From the NCBI GenBank assembly GCA_033239525.1, contig BSYO01000009.1:19861299-19925298 (forward strand): a stretch of DNA of 64,000 nt, in the 5' to 3' direction. The notes under the pieces were generated by a model. The model did no database searches, was not told where the DNA came from, and saw only the letters and a program-made list of their open reading frames with translations. The translations under genes were made by a program, and so were the position numbers. The stretch comes from Nepenthes gracilis. Taxonomy: Eukaryota > Streptophyta > Magnoliopsida > Caryophyllales > Nepenthaceae. This document shows positions 1 through 10,636 of the stretch, in pieces. Position 1 is the first letter of the stretch; each line of letters begins with the position of its first letter.

Positions 1-1684
1 TAGTGAGTAATCTTATCTATGGGTACACAAGCATACGGATTTTGGCCTAAGGTTATCTGGATTATGTGTAACCCTTCCTTAAGTTAGTCTTTAAATAATT
101 AGAACCCGTTTGGTGCATAATTTGTATTTTTGCATCGATTGGAATCGACTTTGATTTGGATATGGATTTTGGACTCGATTTGAGATTCGTCGATTTTGCC
201 TATAATTGGGCATGGTATGTCTCGTACAAATGATTTTGACTGTATGTTTTGATCCGGATCTTTGAAATATCTGTCGCGGTGCTACTTCGATCTCTGCGCA
301 CGCTATTGGATCATCTTGCTATCAGATTTTGCCCCAAATTACAAGCTGATCGGGCATTGGATTTGGACTTGGACTCGGACTCGGACTTGGATTTGGACTC
401 CGATTGACATCGGTTTGGAATTGGTTCGGATCACCTCTGTTTTTGTTATATATATATTTATATATATATACGTCCCGACGAGGACTATTTTTGAAATTTA
501 GACATTTGTTTGGACTTGGATATTTGATTTGAGTACGAGACTACCATTAGATTTTGAAATTTGGATCTTGGATTTTGGTTGAATTTGTCTTTTTGCCGAT
601 TTGGATTTATTCTAAAATTTGATTGGATTTTTATCCATTGACTTCTCGTCCGATTTATTGGACTTGCTTTTGACTAAATATGATACTATTGGGCATTAAG
701 CTCATTTTTTCTGTTTTGTCCCCTCTGCAGAAGAAGGTTCGGACGCAAGATGAGTAAAGACGGATCGGCCGGGATATTCGTCCGATTTGGTGAGTTTCAG
801 TTTTATTATGGTTCATATTGATATTTGATAAATTTGGATTATGGAATTGGCCGAATATAGGCTTATTGTTATATGTTGGAAATAGTTGAATATTTGTTAT
901 GTTTGATTATGATTTTTGGGTTGGATTATTATCTCCCTTACGATGATCGTAGAGAGGAGGTCGTATTTATTTTTGCTGGACGGTTGTTCGATGAGGTCCC
1001 TAATGAGGATTTTAATTTTGTTAAGTATATTTTGGTTTTGTCACACCCGATTTTGGGACTTAATATTAATTGTTCAAAATTATTTGGGAATTCAGATTTT
1101 AGAAATTGACCTGCTTGGTTCGGGTTCGTGACAAGAAGTTTGGCGGGATTTATCCCACCAAAGTCACTCCAACTTTCAAGTCAGCAAATTTTCGCAATAA
1201 ACGAAAATGGGGCGCACGTTTAGAGGTGCGTGGAAGTATGCTGTAAATGCGTGGGTGGTGCGTGTATGTTTGTGTAGGAGTGTAATGAGCGGGTGGTGGG
1301 AAAACTGGCTCCCTAGGTGCACCGCAGCGGGTGGCTGACTTCCTATCGCCTGAGAAGACTGAGGAGTTTGGATCTGGAGGATAGCTTGTAAGCTTAAGAC
1401 TCGTGGCGTTGAGTTAGTTGTCCAAGATCCGATCGATCGATCCCGTCTTTATTGAAGAAGATGGGTTTTATAGGTCCTCTGGTGAGGGATTTTGGGCGTG
1501 AGAACTCCTGTTGCTAGGATTCATTGGTCGTTGATCACTGTAGATGATTGCCGATGTATCGACTATCGTTTAGCGGTGGCGCATGACACGGTGTGTTGCC
1601 ACGCTGGTCTCCCCCTTGAACTGGGATTGGCGGGTCAACTGTAGGCGGCTACCTGAATCGCGGCTGGTAGTGTTGACTGTTGTT
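1..1684. repeat. Unassigned repeat-like intergenic DNA, possible LTR block
   Basis: No convincing gene is seen. The short open frames here have low-complexity translations and no recognisable domain. From about 1137 to 1680 the base composition becomes GC-richer and the text resembles plant LTR sequence (a stretch reading AAAGTCACTCCAACTTTCA, then GC-rich U3/R-like sequence). I could not find both ends or a target-site duplication. The right edge abuts the duplicated EF-P fragment. The assignment as LTR-derived is an inference by resemblance only. Confidence 0.3.
357..402 (+). repeat. Degenerate hexamer repeat (TTGGAC/TCGGAC type)
   Basis: About seven imperfect copies of a 6-bp unit alternating TTGGAT, TTGGAC and TCGGAC lie in tandem. 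One frame reads as alternating Trp/Thr/Arg, which is a by-product of the period-6 repeat and not a sign of coding. Confidence 0.6.
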
Positions 1685-2902
1685 ATTACATATTACAAAC
1701 TAGCGTTTTTATTGATCGTGTGTGTGCAGTGACGTAATACATATTTTATATATGAACATTTAATATTACTTTTAGTTGTTTAAGCCTTGCTTAATATTTC
1801 TTTGCACGGCCTGTATTATATTTGACTCTTATTTAGTTGTTTAAGCCTTATTTGTCTTGGGTAAGCGTCTAGTGCCTCGATCAATAAGAAGTCTTTAACA
1901 CTTTTGACAACATTAGTCTCAGTACTACAATTAGTCAATTACTTGGCAATCACTCTTGTGATGCTTATAGTTGGTATTCATTCCAGCCAATTTTATCATA
2001 TCCTGATCTTTAAAAAAAATTTCATGGCTGCAAGTTATTTATTTTTTTCTTCATACATATAGGCATTGTGGCTTCTCTATTTAAAGAAAACTATATCTTG
2101 TTAATGTTTTTGATTAATGATTCTGCCAATCACAGAGTACATTTGAAGAATATCGTCTCAACTAGTCCGATGTTGGTGATAAGGGCAAGTGGCTGAAAGA
2201 GGGCATGGACTGCAATTTCCTATTTTGGAACGGAAAAGTATGCATCATGGTCAATTTTTTTTAAATTATTTTGTGCCAAGGCTTTTCAGCTCTTAAGTCA
2301 TGCGAACAGATAAAAGAAGTTTGTAATATTTGACATTAACGTAGATATTACCGTATTGCATAAAATAGTTTAACAAAATTTCTTTGCTTATGAAGCATGA
2401 GATGTGTTATTCTCAGTACCAGCATTGTTATATCTGTTAACCTGACCTTGTTGCAGGCTATTGATTTTGAAGCGCCTATCACTGTGAAGCTTACTGTGGT
2501 TGATACTGATCCTGGTGTTAAAGGTGACACTGCACAAGGTAAATGTTAGACTCCAAGTTTCCTTTTTGATATCAAAGGTTGATTCTGCTTCTGTTTCTGC
2601 AATTGTTTTCATTCTTTTATTTCTCTTTTGGAACGATGTTGCCTGGTTTATTCTGCATAAGTGCTAGATTTGCAATTATGGGCCAGAATCTTTTTGCATT
2701 AATCAGTGGATTGTAAGGAAATGAACGAGCAAATTAAACTTTTTAATTGAATTCAACAAAATTGAATCACCATCAAAATTTAGAGGATGGACCATGGCTG
2801 CAATGATAAGATTGTCTTATTGTGACTTAAGATCACGGATTGAAATTATAAAAACAACATTTCTTCAATATATGAGTAAAATTGTGTAACTGCACACAAA
2901 TA
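1685..2902 (+). pseudogene. Partial duplicate of the plastid EF-P gene (exons 5 and 6 with introns)
   Basis: This block repeats the region about 17960-19197 of the intact EF-P gene, in the same orientation and roughly 16 kb upstream. It contains the copy of exon 5 (2136-2237), the intron, the copy of exon 6 (2457-2538), and parts of the flanking introns, all with splice sites in place. Long runs match the intact gene base for base. In exon 5 the codon after Arg-Leu-Asn is TAG at 2163-2165, where the intact gene has GAG (Glu). The first Val of exon 6 is Ala here. No transit-peptide exon, KPGKG exon or final exon is present. Because the introns are kept, the copy arose at DNA level and not by reverse transcription of mRNA. 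It is unlikely to make a functional protein. Confidence 0.9.
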
Positions 2903-2904
2903 AA

Positions 2905-2958
2905 ATGTTAGGCAGCCTAAATGATTGAAGTGGCTTGCCGGAATGTTAGGCAGCCTAA
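2905..2958. repeat. Near-palindromic 16-bp direct repeat at the edge of the EF-P duplicate
   Basis: The string ATGTTAGGCAGCCTAA occurs at 2905-2920 and again at 2943-2958. Its core TTAGGC-A-GCCTAA is an inverted repeat with a single-base spacer. The first copy starts within a few bases of where homology to the EF-P intron ends. Confidence 0.7.
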
Positions 2959-3014
2959 TGGCCCTCTTAAAATAAATAACGTTGAGCACTTCATTGCTCA
3001 ATTCAGCCTCCAGA

Positions 3015-3436
3015 TTTGTTGTCAGTGTAAACAATGGTCCGTGAGATTAACATTCCCAAGGTAGCGAATAAAATTGCTAATAATTGGGTGTGGATTGCTA
3101 ACGACTCTCATATCAGGGGGTGGCCGTGTGTGGGTGGGATGGAACCCAGCTGAGGTCACTCTAAATGTGGATTATATGGATGACCAACTTATCCACCGAG
3201 TTGTTAGCTCCTTGATTGTGAGGAGTGAGTGGCGCTTTTCCTTTGTTTACTGCTCTAATGGTGTTATTGTGCAGGGTAGGCTATGGCGTGTTTTGAAGGC
3301 AATCTCCAACTCCTTCCAGAGTCGGGCTTGGGTGGCCCTTGGTGACTTCAATGGCCCTATGGACCCTTTTGAGGTGATTGGTGGTTGTTTTAATGAGAAG
3401 GCCACAAGATCTTTCGACGGATGTATCCTCAAGTAG
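3015..3436 (+). pseudogene. LINE (non-LTR retrotransposon) endonuclease-domain fragment
   Basis: The translation from about 3118 contains GRVWVGWNP followed by a block with SEWRFSFVY and then WVALGDFNGPMDPFEVIGG. This is the exonuclease-endonuclease-phosphatase (APE-type) signature of plant LINE ORF2, which normally reads W..LGDFN followed by a Gly-Gly turn. Just upstream, in another frame (about 3067-3117), NNWVWIAN looks like the preceding strand of the same domain, so there is a frameshift near 3115. The frame stops at 3436. No reverse transcriptase, poly(A) tail or target duplication is seen, so only a fragment of the element survives. Confidence 0.75.
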
Positions 3437-3439
3437 ATT

Positions 3440-4360
3440 AGGACAATCAAATAACGATATTCCATGGTATTAACTGGAATGCTCAATCCTAGCGATTAGT
3501 TATCGAAAATCGAAGGATAATGATGAGTTAATAAATAACTCGATCTAAAAACAGTAGAAGCAGTCCATACAATTAATAGCCAGATGGTTTTCTTATTAAA
3601 TTTGAATGACTAATACACACCATGGATAATGTCTCCTAACAGTTGTCTTGAAACGCTTCTCAATACATGCAACGGTTTCAAAGGCTTGCTGGACAAACAA
3701 GAATCCCGACTATAAATACAATTTCTCCCAAACCGAAGAGAGGAAAAAGATCTAAGGAGAGAAAAAGACACTCAAGCAATCGATTACACCCAAACGGAGC
3801 AAAATCCTCGTAATTCATATTCATACTCATCTCATCATCTTTCCATCTCAGTGGCACTCGAACAAATGCCCTAATGTAGATTCAGAATGAGAAGTTCCTA
3901 AAATGGCCAAAGCTGGTGAAAAATTCAGAGAGAGATCAGTCGAAAAACTACTTCTACAATCGATTTTTGGATCACAGTATCGAAAATTGTCGAATTCTAT
4001 AGAAAGAAATTGAGGTCCTCATTCAGGGAATATAGCTCAATAGATAATTGAAGCACCCAGAACATGCTCTTAGCAACACCAACAATGATGGCACAGAATA
4101 ACATGAACAACCATGTAATCGGGTGGTGGTGGGAATAGTGAACATGATCTCTATAAGGCCTTCCAAAAGTAAAGCTACAAATCGTCTCAAGGATATTTCC
4201 AACAGTAACAGATAGAAGTTAGGAATAAGAAATAATATCATTAGTTTTAGTAATGATGATATAACTCATGTAATGACTCTCCATTCTGATTCTCTTATTG
4301 TGTCTATGCTCATTTCAAACAGTACCATTAATTACCAACTAAAACGATTCTTTAATGATA
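3440..4360 (+). mobile_element. Tat-like LTR retrotransposon fragment A (LTR piece fused to gag/protease piece)
   Basis: The part at about 3735-3860 matches 7285-7400 almost colinearly (GGAAAAAG..., ACTCAAGCAATCGA..., GGAGCAAAAT...), and a TATA-like sequence CTATAAATA lies at about 3710. This suggests an LTR U3/R portion. From about 3875 the sequence instead matches 6380-6480 (gag nucleocapsid region) and then 6735-6850 (the stretch before the protease). The join of LTR-like to gag-like sequence implies an internal deletion. Frames are broken throughout and no product is expected. Confidence 0.55.
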
Positions 4361-4689
4361 ATGAAAGGTGATGGGTACTATTGTTAATGGGCCTATTCAT
4401 AACAAGGTCTACGAATGGAGTAGAGGCCTAATGAAGATCATTCTATGTCAAAGCTTGGAGTGGGCTGCCCCAGAACAAGTTGAAATCCTTCAAATAATGT
4501 CCCATGTCTCACTCCCATTGAAAAAATTGGCTGTGACCGGCTTAAGCAGATAAAGCAAACCGGCTGCATTTTCCATTATAGTTTTTCAGCCAGTAAAAAA
4601 GGTTGAGACCTCCCATCAATGTTATAAATAATCTGTCATTGCCCCACTGTGTGGAGGAAAAAAAACCCCAAAGAAAAAGTATTCCACAG
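4361..4689. other. No gene seen; retroelement debris
   Basis: A 61-codon open frame at 4368-4553 has no recognisable motif. The region lies between two decayed Tat-like fragments and is probably more of the same. I see no RNA gene or terminal repeat. Confidence 0.3.
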
Positions 4690-5002
4690 GCATAAAAGTT
4701 TTGATCTCATATGAAGACTAATTAATCAATCCTTATCAAATGCATAACTCTCAAGCCATCTCTCGGCAAGATGCAATACAGCATTAAACCCCATGCTAAA
4801 TGCCTTAAACCCAATATTTTCTATTCATCAACATCTTCCAATATTTTAAGAAAGATTTACCAACTTAGCGTCGCAGAACAGACCTGAGAATAAGTCTCGT
4901 CAATTCTCTAATCTCTTGTTTTCTGTTTTATTGCGTGGGGTCCAGGTCAAAAAAACAGCGATCAGTTCAGCTCAAGTTCAACCCGAATCCGAAAATGTAT
5001 CA

Positions 5003-5020
5003 TTTGCGCTGTTTGTGGGA
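5003..5020 (+). other. Primer-binding-site-like sequence of fragment B
   Basis: TTTGCGCTGTTTGTGGGA resembles the primer-binding site TTGGCGCC..CTGTGGGA seen just inside the 5' LTR of the large element at 33781-33798. It stands 46 bases upstream of the gag start codon, which is the expected place. Confidence 0.55.
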
Positions 5021-5065
5021 AGCGACTAAAGGGCCAACTTTACCACCAAATACTTAAAAGTGAAG

Positions 5066-6640
5066 ATGGTTAACACCAAGACACATGCGAGCACTCCTGC
5101 GAGGGAGGACACTTCCCCTGGCCATTACAGATAGCAATGGGGAAGACCGACATACACATTTTATGCAAACAATGAACACACGGATGGACCATTTATCTAA
5201 AGCACTTCAGAATCTCTGTGCCTAGTTGGGTCATGAGAAGCGGGGGGCTCACTCCACTTCACATACTCAAACCTCCAAGAGAAAGAATAAAAGAAAGAAG
5301 CAACCGATCGGATAGATACAGCAGCCTAATGACTAGGCACGAGTAATTTCTAGCAATAGAGAAGGAGGCCAATCACGATTAGAAGGCCGGTTGGGCTCTA
5401 AATCTCTTAATGAAAGCCCAAAACGGAAAAATTCTCGTTATTCTCAGGATGAGCGAAGGCCTCTGAAGCAAGAGGAAGCCTCCTCTAACATTCTGCCAGC
5501 AGACGAGAGCATCTAGCCATTCTGACATCAAGCGCAGCAAACAGAGTTGAGGACTTACCTCAACGCCAAGAAGTTTGCTGCTATTCCTTAGGTGGAGAAA
5601 AAAGTATAAAAAATTTGGAAGCATGTTTTCGGAGGGAATACTGAGGGACACACTGTAGATTTAAAGAGATCTCCATTGTAAATGGAGATCTAGACGTGAC
5701 CGCTCCCTCATATGTTTAATATGCCGATCATGAACGTCTATGACGGAAACGCTGATCCTATGGATCATCTAAACCACTTCCATATACTCTTGAGTTTCCA
5801 GGGTCTAGACAAAATTACGATGTGTCAATACTTTCCTTTGACTCTGAAGGGAGATGCCGGAACTTGGTTTTATCCCTTGCTGCCGAATTCAATTCGGTCA
5901 TTTCAAAAGTTGGCCGACAACTTTCTTTCCTAATTTGCCTCTAGTAGAAGGATTGAAAAACAACTTTGGAACTTTATCCGTAGTAAATAAGGACCAAGTG
6001 AAAGTTTGAAGAGTTTTTTGACCAAATTCACCGTAGAGGCTCGATGGATTCCTTGGCTTACTGACGAGGTAAAATTGAGTACCTTTATATCAACATGGAG
6101 CTGGGTGAATTCTTAGAAATCTGGCTCACAAAGATTCACAGATTTTTCGCGAAGTAGATTCCATTACCCGTGTATATATGGCAATAGAAGAAGCTAATGA
6201 GGCAAAAAAAGCCAAGCCGTGTGGATGACCCCAACAAGGACCATCAAATGGAATAAAGAAAAATGAAAATAGATTTGATTCTAGAAACTCCAGAAAATAG
6301 CCTAGAGTTGAGTCGAGAGATTGTAGGGAGTTCAGGCCTTTAAATCTGACTCCTTTAAACAACTCCCGAACAAACATTCTCATACCAATTCGAGATGAGA
6401 AATTTCTTAAGTGGGCAAAGCCAGCAAAGAACCTAGAGAAAGAAGATCAAAAAACAATTTATCATTACCATCAAGCTTCGGACCACAATAATTAGGAATG
6501 TAGGACTTTACAGAGAAAGATTGAAGATATCATTCAGAGAGGGCATCTCACCAAATTCTTGAAAAGCTTTGGGAAGACCCTCAACAGGATAGAGGAAGAA
6601 GGGACAGAGCAACAGCAGCCAAAAGTCAAGTAGCGATCGG
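5066..6640 (+). pseudogene. Decayed gag of Tat-like fragment B
   Basis: The start reads MVNTKTHASTPARED and parallels the MVNTRT start of the gag at 33725 on the minus strand. The best-preserved piece (5712-5933) contains YDGNADPMDHLNHF, SFQGLDKITMCQYFP and LTLKGDAGTWFY, the core of the Retrotrans_gag family. A further piece near 6395-6470 (RDEKFLKWAKP, then HYHQ) corresponds to the nucleocapsid region. Stops and frame changes break it many times. In intact relatives gag forms the virus-like particle that packages the retrotransposon RNA. Confidence 0.75.
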
Positions 6641-6839
6641 AGTAGTGAACATGATAGCGTCCAAATCAACTAGGATACATCCTCCCAACCAGCCAGAAGT
6701 TACCACAGATAACAAGAAACCAAGGATTGGTATTAGGGACGATATGATTAGTTTTAGTAAGAATGACATGTCACATGTACAAGTTCTTCATTCAGATCCT
6801 TTAGTTATAAAGCACTCATTTCAGATAGTGGTGTGGATT

Positions 6840-7232
6840 ATCAATTAAAACGAATATTTATTGATAATGAAAGTTCCATCAATTTATTTATGTTGATGCG
6901 TATTTTAAATTGGGATTAAAAAAAAGTTAACTTAAACCAACTGACGGACCTCTATACGAACTAGATAATGAATCGGTATCCATCCAAGGAACCATCCAAT
7001 TAGAGGTCACTTTGGGCACATACTCCAAGATGGCATATCGCATGCTTACCTTTCTGGTGGTTGACTTGCCTTCAATTTACAATATAATTTTGGGTCAGCC
7101 TTGTCTATCGATATTTGGGGCAGTGACATCCATCCCTCACTTAAAAATAAAATTCCCAATAGTATGTTGTGTGAAAAAAGTTCTGGGCGATCAAATAACA
7201 GGTCGGTCTTGTTATCTGTCCCAAATCAACTA
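6840..7232 (+). pseudogene. Decayed aspartic protease region of fragment B
   Basis: The open frame 7012-7233 contains [20 protein letters not shown] and then HLKIKFP, which matches the C-terminal half of the retropepsin-like domain in the element at 31376-31594 (-), where the same block reads [19 protein letters not shown]. The upstream active-site half (6845-6900) is present only as a degraded stretch with stops. It is inactive as it stands. Confidence 0.7.
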
Positions 7233-7855
7233 AGCTGCTCCAAACCGGCTAGTTGAAGAATTTGACTATCCAATTAGGGAAAGGAAAAAATTCCAAGGAA
7301 AGAAAAGGATACTCAATCAATCGAGTGCACCTAAGTGGAGCAAAATTTTCTCAATTCACACTTATCCCTATCAACTTTTTGTCTCAACGTTTACTTTCAT
7401 TTTGCATCTTTTGATTCAGTGAGAAGGTTTTCTGACTTGAGCGTCGAAACATATACCAGAAAGTTAGCCCCTTATACATCTTACGTTCCATTTAATTTGT
7501 TGTGGTGCCCGGGATAAATATTTACGGAAATAAAGACCGGACCCGGCTCACCTCCAGGAGGAAAATCATGGCTCCCTAATTTGCGTGATAATCCGGACCT
7601 CGGGAACGCATCAAAATCTAATCCCTATTATGTTCAACTTTGATTTTGATTATGCAAGTAATAAATTTAATGATTTCGTATTCTTTACTAATTAGCTGTG
7701 ATATAAAACAAGCATGATAAATGAATGAAAGTGAGATCTTGGAGTGATCCTCTTTTGACTTAGAGCATGAAAATGATTGCATCCATGGAATAGGACTGAC
7801 AAATGGTTAGACAGTTAGGTGCAACCTTCAGTCCATGTTCTCATGGCGTATTCCT

Positions 7856-7863
7856 CTATAAGA
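7856..7863 (+). promoter_or_regulatory. TATA-like box of the carboxylesterase gene
   Basis: TCTATAAG lies about 95 bases before the ATG at 7957, a plausible distance for a short plant 5' leader. No other promoter element is distinct enough to call. Confidence 0.45.
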
Positions 7864-7956
7864 TCCCAAACAATCATTTGAGTTAATGCAGCAAACTGAC
7901 ACTATTACACTACAGTGTCGCAGTAATCATCGATCGGAAGCCGTAGCTAGTCAGAC

Positions 7957-8859
7957 ATGGAATCCAGCAAGTCGGAGATAGTTGAAGAGTTTCTATTCTT
8001 CCATGTATTCAAAGATGGGCGGTTGGAATTCCGAATCCCTCAATCCACAGAGACGGTGCCACCCTCCGAGGATCCAATCACCGGAGTCCGATCCAAAGAC
8101 GTCGTCGTCTCGCCGGATGTGTCCGCCCGCATCTTCCTTCCAAAAATCCCCAGTTCCAACACCAAACTTCCTCTTCTCTTCTACATCCATGGCGGCGGGT
8201 TTTGTATTCAATCGCCCTTCTCTACTCAGTACCACAACTATGTCCAGAACCTCGCCGCCGGAGCAAACATAATCGCCGTCTCCGTCGATTACGGCCTCTT
8301 CCCGAAGCGGCCCATACCGGCATGCTACGAAGATTCCTGGGCTGCCCTCCAGTGGGTCGCTTCCCACGCACACGGCGGCGGCCCTGATCCGTGGTTGAAC
8401 GACCATGCTGATCTCGCGAGGGTGTTTATCGGCGGAGATAGCGCCGGTGGCAACATCTCCCACACCCTAGCCAGTCGGGTCGGGTCGATCGGTTTGCCGG
8501 GTGTGAGAGTAGTCGGCGCGATCTTGGTTCACCCTTTTTTTGGGGGTACGGATGACGACAGGATGTGGCTCTATATGTGCCCCACGAACAAGGGGCTCAC
8601 GGACCCTCGGATGAAACCGGCCGCGGAGGATCTGGAAAGGCTTGGGTGTGAGAGGGTGTTGGTGTTCGTGGCTGAGAAGGATCATCTTGTGGATGTGGGA
8701 AAGGCCTACGTGGAGGAATTGAAGAAGAGTGGATGGAAAGGGACGGTTGAGATTGTGGAGAACAAAGAGAGACAGCATTGCTTCCATCTGCATGATCCGC
8801 AGGATGAGCAGGCCATTGCTATCCAGAAACGCATCGTTTCCTTCATCCACCAGCCTTAG
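7957..8859 (+). CDS. Plant carboxylesterase (CXE, HSL/GID1-like alpha/beta hydrolase)
   Basis: A single uninterrupted frame of 300 aa. The oxyanion-hole motif HGGG is at residues 78-81, the nucleophile elbow GDSAG at 160-164 (Ser162), the acid in EKDHLVD (Asp242) and the catalytic His in QHCFHL (His274). The block MWLYMCPT near 203-210 and the ending without signal peptide are typical of plant CXE proteins of the CXE12 type. These are soluble enzymes of about 310-330 aa that hydrolyse small acyl esters and xenobiotic esters. This one is slightly short, with a small gap before the MWLYMCP block. The catalytic Ser and His argue for an esterase and against a GID1 gibberellin receptor, which lacks the His. 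One odd point is DYGLFPKRPIPACY at 111-124, where the family usually has DYRLAPEHPLPAAY. The ATG at 7957 is the first in frame. An AATAAA at 8913-8918 fits a polyadenylation signal. Confidence 0.93.
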   Translation: MESSKSEIVEEFLFFHVFKDGRLEFRIPQSTETVPPSEDPITGVRSKDVVVSPDVSARIFLPKIPSSNTKLPLLFYIHGGGFCIQSPFSTQYHNYVQNLAAGANIIAVSVDYGLFPKRPIPACYEDSWAALQWVASHAHGGGPDPWLNDHADLARVFIGGDSAGGNISHTLASRVGSIGLPGVRVVGAILVHPFFGGTDDDRMWLYMCPTNKGLTDPRMKPAAEDLERLGCERVLVFVAEKDHLVDVGKAYVEELKKSGWKGTVEIVENKERQHCFHLHDPQDEQAIAIQKRIVSFIHQP

Positions 8860-10608
8860 TGACGCGCACCTTCGTCCTCATTGCTTGTACTGTCGTATAA
8901 ACAATTTCATAAAATAAATGAGATGTAATTTGAACTGGATCGTTCGAGTTTCTCCCCTTTTTCACTTTTTTGGATTATTAGTCTTGTAAAATTAAATGAT
9001 AAATAAATGATGTGTTCCATTTTTGGGCAACGTATGATTTTTTTAAATGATTATTTTTGAAACATAATATTTAAATTTTTTTAAAATTAATTTATTTCTT
9101 AAAATACACAAATGATCTATATTTTACCTAAAATTTTGAAAAGTGGCATCATTGGATTTGGTGTGCTGTCCTTTCAATTTGACAAGTGCCCATCTAAATT
9201 AATGTCTTCATTTAGGGTAAAATTTAAATTGTTTATTAAAAAAATAAAATTTAAATTTGACCTCAATCCATCATAATATCATATTAGAGATTTTACTTAC
9301 TTTACTTTTTTAAAAAAAAAAAAGGTAGAATATTACGTTTTCATCTTAGCTATTAAATTAAAATTAAAAGATTAATTTTTTTAAAAAAAATATTAAATAT
9401 AATTATATTTTTAATATTTTATAATATATAATATTTATTAAATATTAAATTTAATATTTAAATAATTTTAATATTATTTAATATTTAAATTTAGATGGTT
9501 AAATTTTTTAATTCAATATAAAAGTTAGAAATATAAATTTTTACTTACAAAAAAAAAAAAAAAAAAAGTAGCAGCCTCAATCAATCGGAATAGAGTTACC
9601 CAGTGTTTATCACTTGCCACTGCCTGTAATTTTTCTCCATTTGTACTAAAAAGATTTTCTAATTTTTTATAACTTTTTATTTATTTTTTTTTTTTGATAT
9701 CAATTTTATGATATGCTTAACATTAATCTAAATTACTCCAACTTTAAATCGTAGATAATATGGAGCAACATTAAAGATTCTTTAAAAAAAAAAACAAAAA
9801 CTTATAATAATTTCTATTTTTATAAATCTTTTAATCATGTATTATTATATAATATTCGTACATGAGAAATTGTTAAAATATTTTTAAATAACAGAAAATT
9901 AATACTCAAGTAAACATATGACTTTTTTCTAAGACAAATCTGTTGCACATTTGAATTTAGTAACAGCAAAATTTTAAAAATATTTCAAAAGTTCCCCATT
10001 TTCTCTTTTTTTTTTTTTTGTCATTTCTAACATCTACCTACTATTTTAAAATTTATATTGACTTTTAATGTGCCTCTAAATTTTAATTATCAAATAAATT
10101 AATGAGCTGTCTTATTTGAATATCCAATAAAAAACAGATCCGATTTTCATTATTCTAAATTTAGATCCTATATATCATAACAAACAAATAATAGGTAATT
10201 TAGATTTTTAATATATTCTTCGATACTTAAATCAATAATTATTCTATATGGAAGAAAAAAAAAAAATAAATACATAGATACAAGTAAATAAAAATTAAGT
10301 ATTTGTTAAATGGTTAGACTTCGTAGAATAAATTCAATTGGATGAAATGTTTTTTAGATGTTGCTTTGTGTAAGAGAGTAGCTTTGGAAGTATTTGAAAT
10401 GTTTTTATGATGCATTGATGATTTTTAAAATAATATAACTTAATTAAAGTACAATTGTAATTTGGAGCATCGACTATGGATTTATGGCAAAAATTACATA
10501 TTATATCATATTTAATATTCCATTTAATAATTTTAGATATGACAAATTTTATATTAATCATTTAGGTATGGCTTGTATCTGTATGTAAAGAAATACACAA
10601 TAGAATAA

Positions 10609-10636
10609 ACACACACACACACATATATATATATAT
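10609..10636. repeat. (CA)n(TA)n microsatellite
   Basis: A run of about seven CA units passes directly into about seven TA units. Confidence 0.9.

Larger units (their letters stand above)
4690..7520 (+). mobile_element. Tat-like Ty3/gypsy fragment B (LTR end, PBS, gag, protease, LTR-like tail)
   Basis: In order on the + strand there are: an LTR-end-like stretch to about 5000; a primer-binding-site-like TTTGCGCTGTTTGTGGGA at 5003-5020; a gag start at 5066; gag relics to about 6640; a protease relic to about 7230; and an LTR-like tail at 7285-7520 that includes a block reading CTGACTTGAGCGTCG. Reverse transcriptase, RNase H and integrase are absent, so the interior is deleted. The gag and protease relics closely resemble those of the 9.4-kb element at 24965-34383, which places both in the same Tat-type family group. 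Ends and target duplications were not found. Confidence 0.6.

Noticed and set aside
3440..7520. Endogenous pararetrovirus as the source of the gag/protease relics
   Set aside because: No movement-protein or coat-type motif was seen, and the relics match the gag and protease of the LTR element at 24965-34383, which has LTRs and an integrase.
7993..8463. Long minus-strand open frame (156 codons) opposite the carboxylesterase
   Set aside because: It is antisense to a clear GC-rich coding region and shows no domain; a shadow frame.
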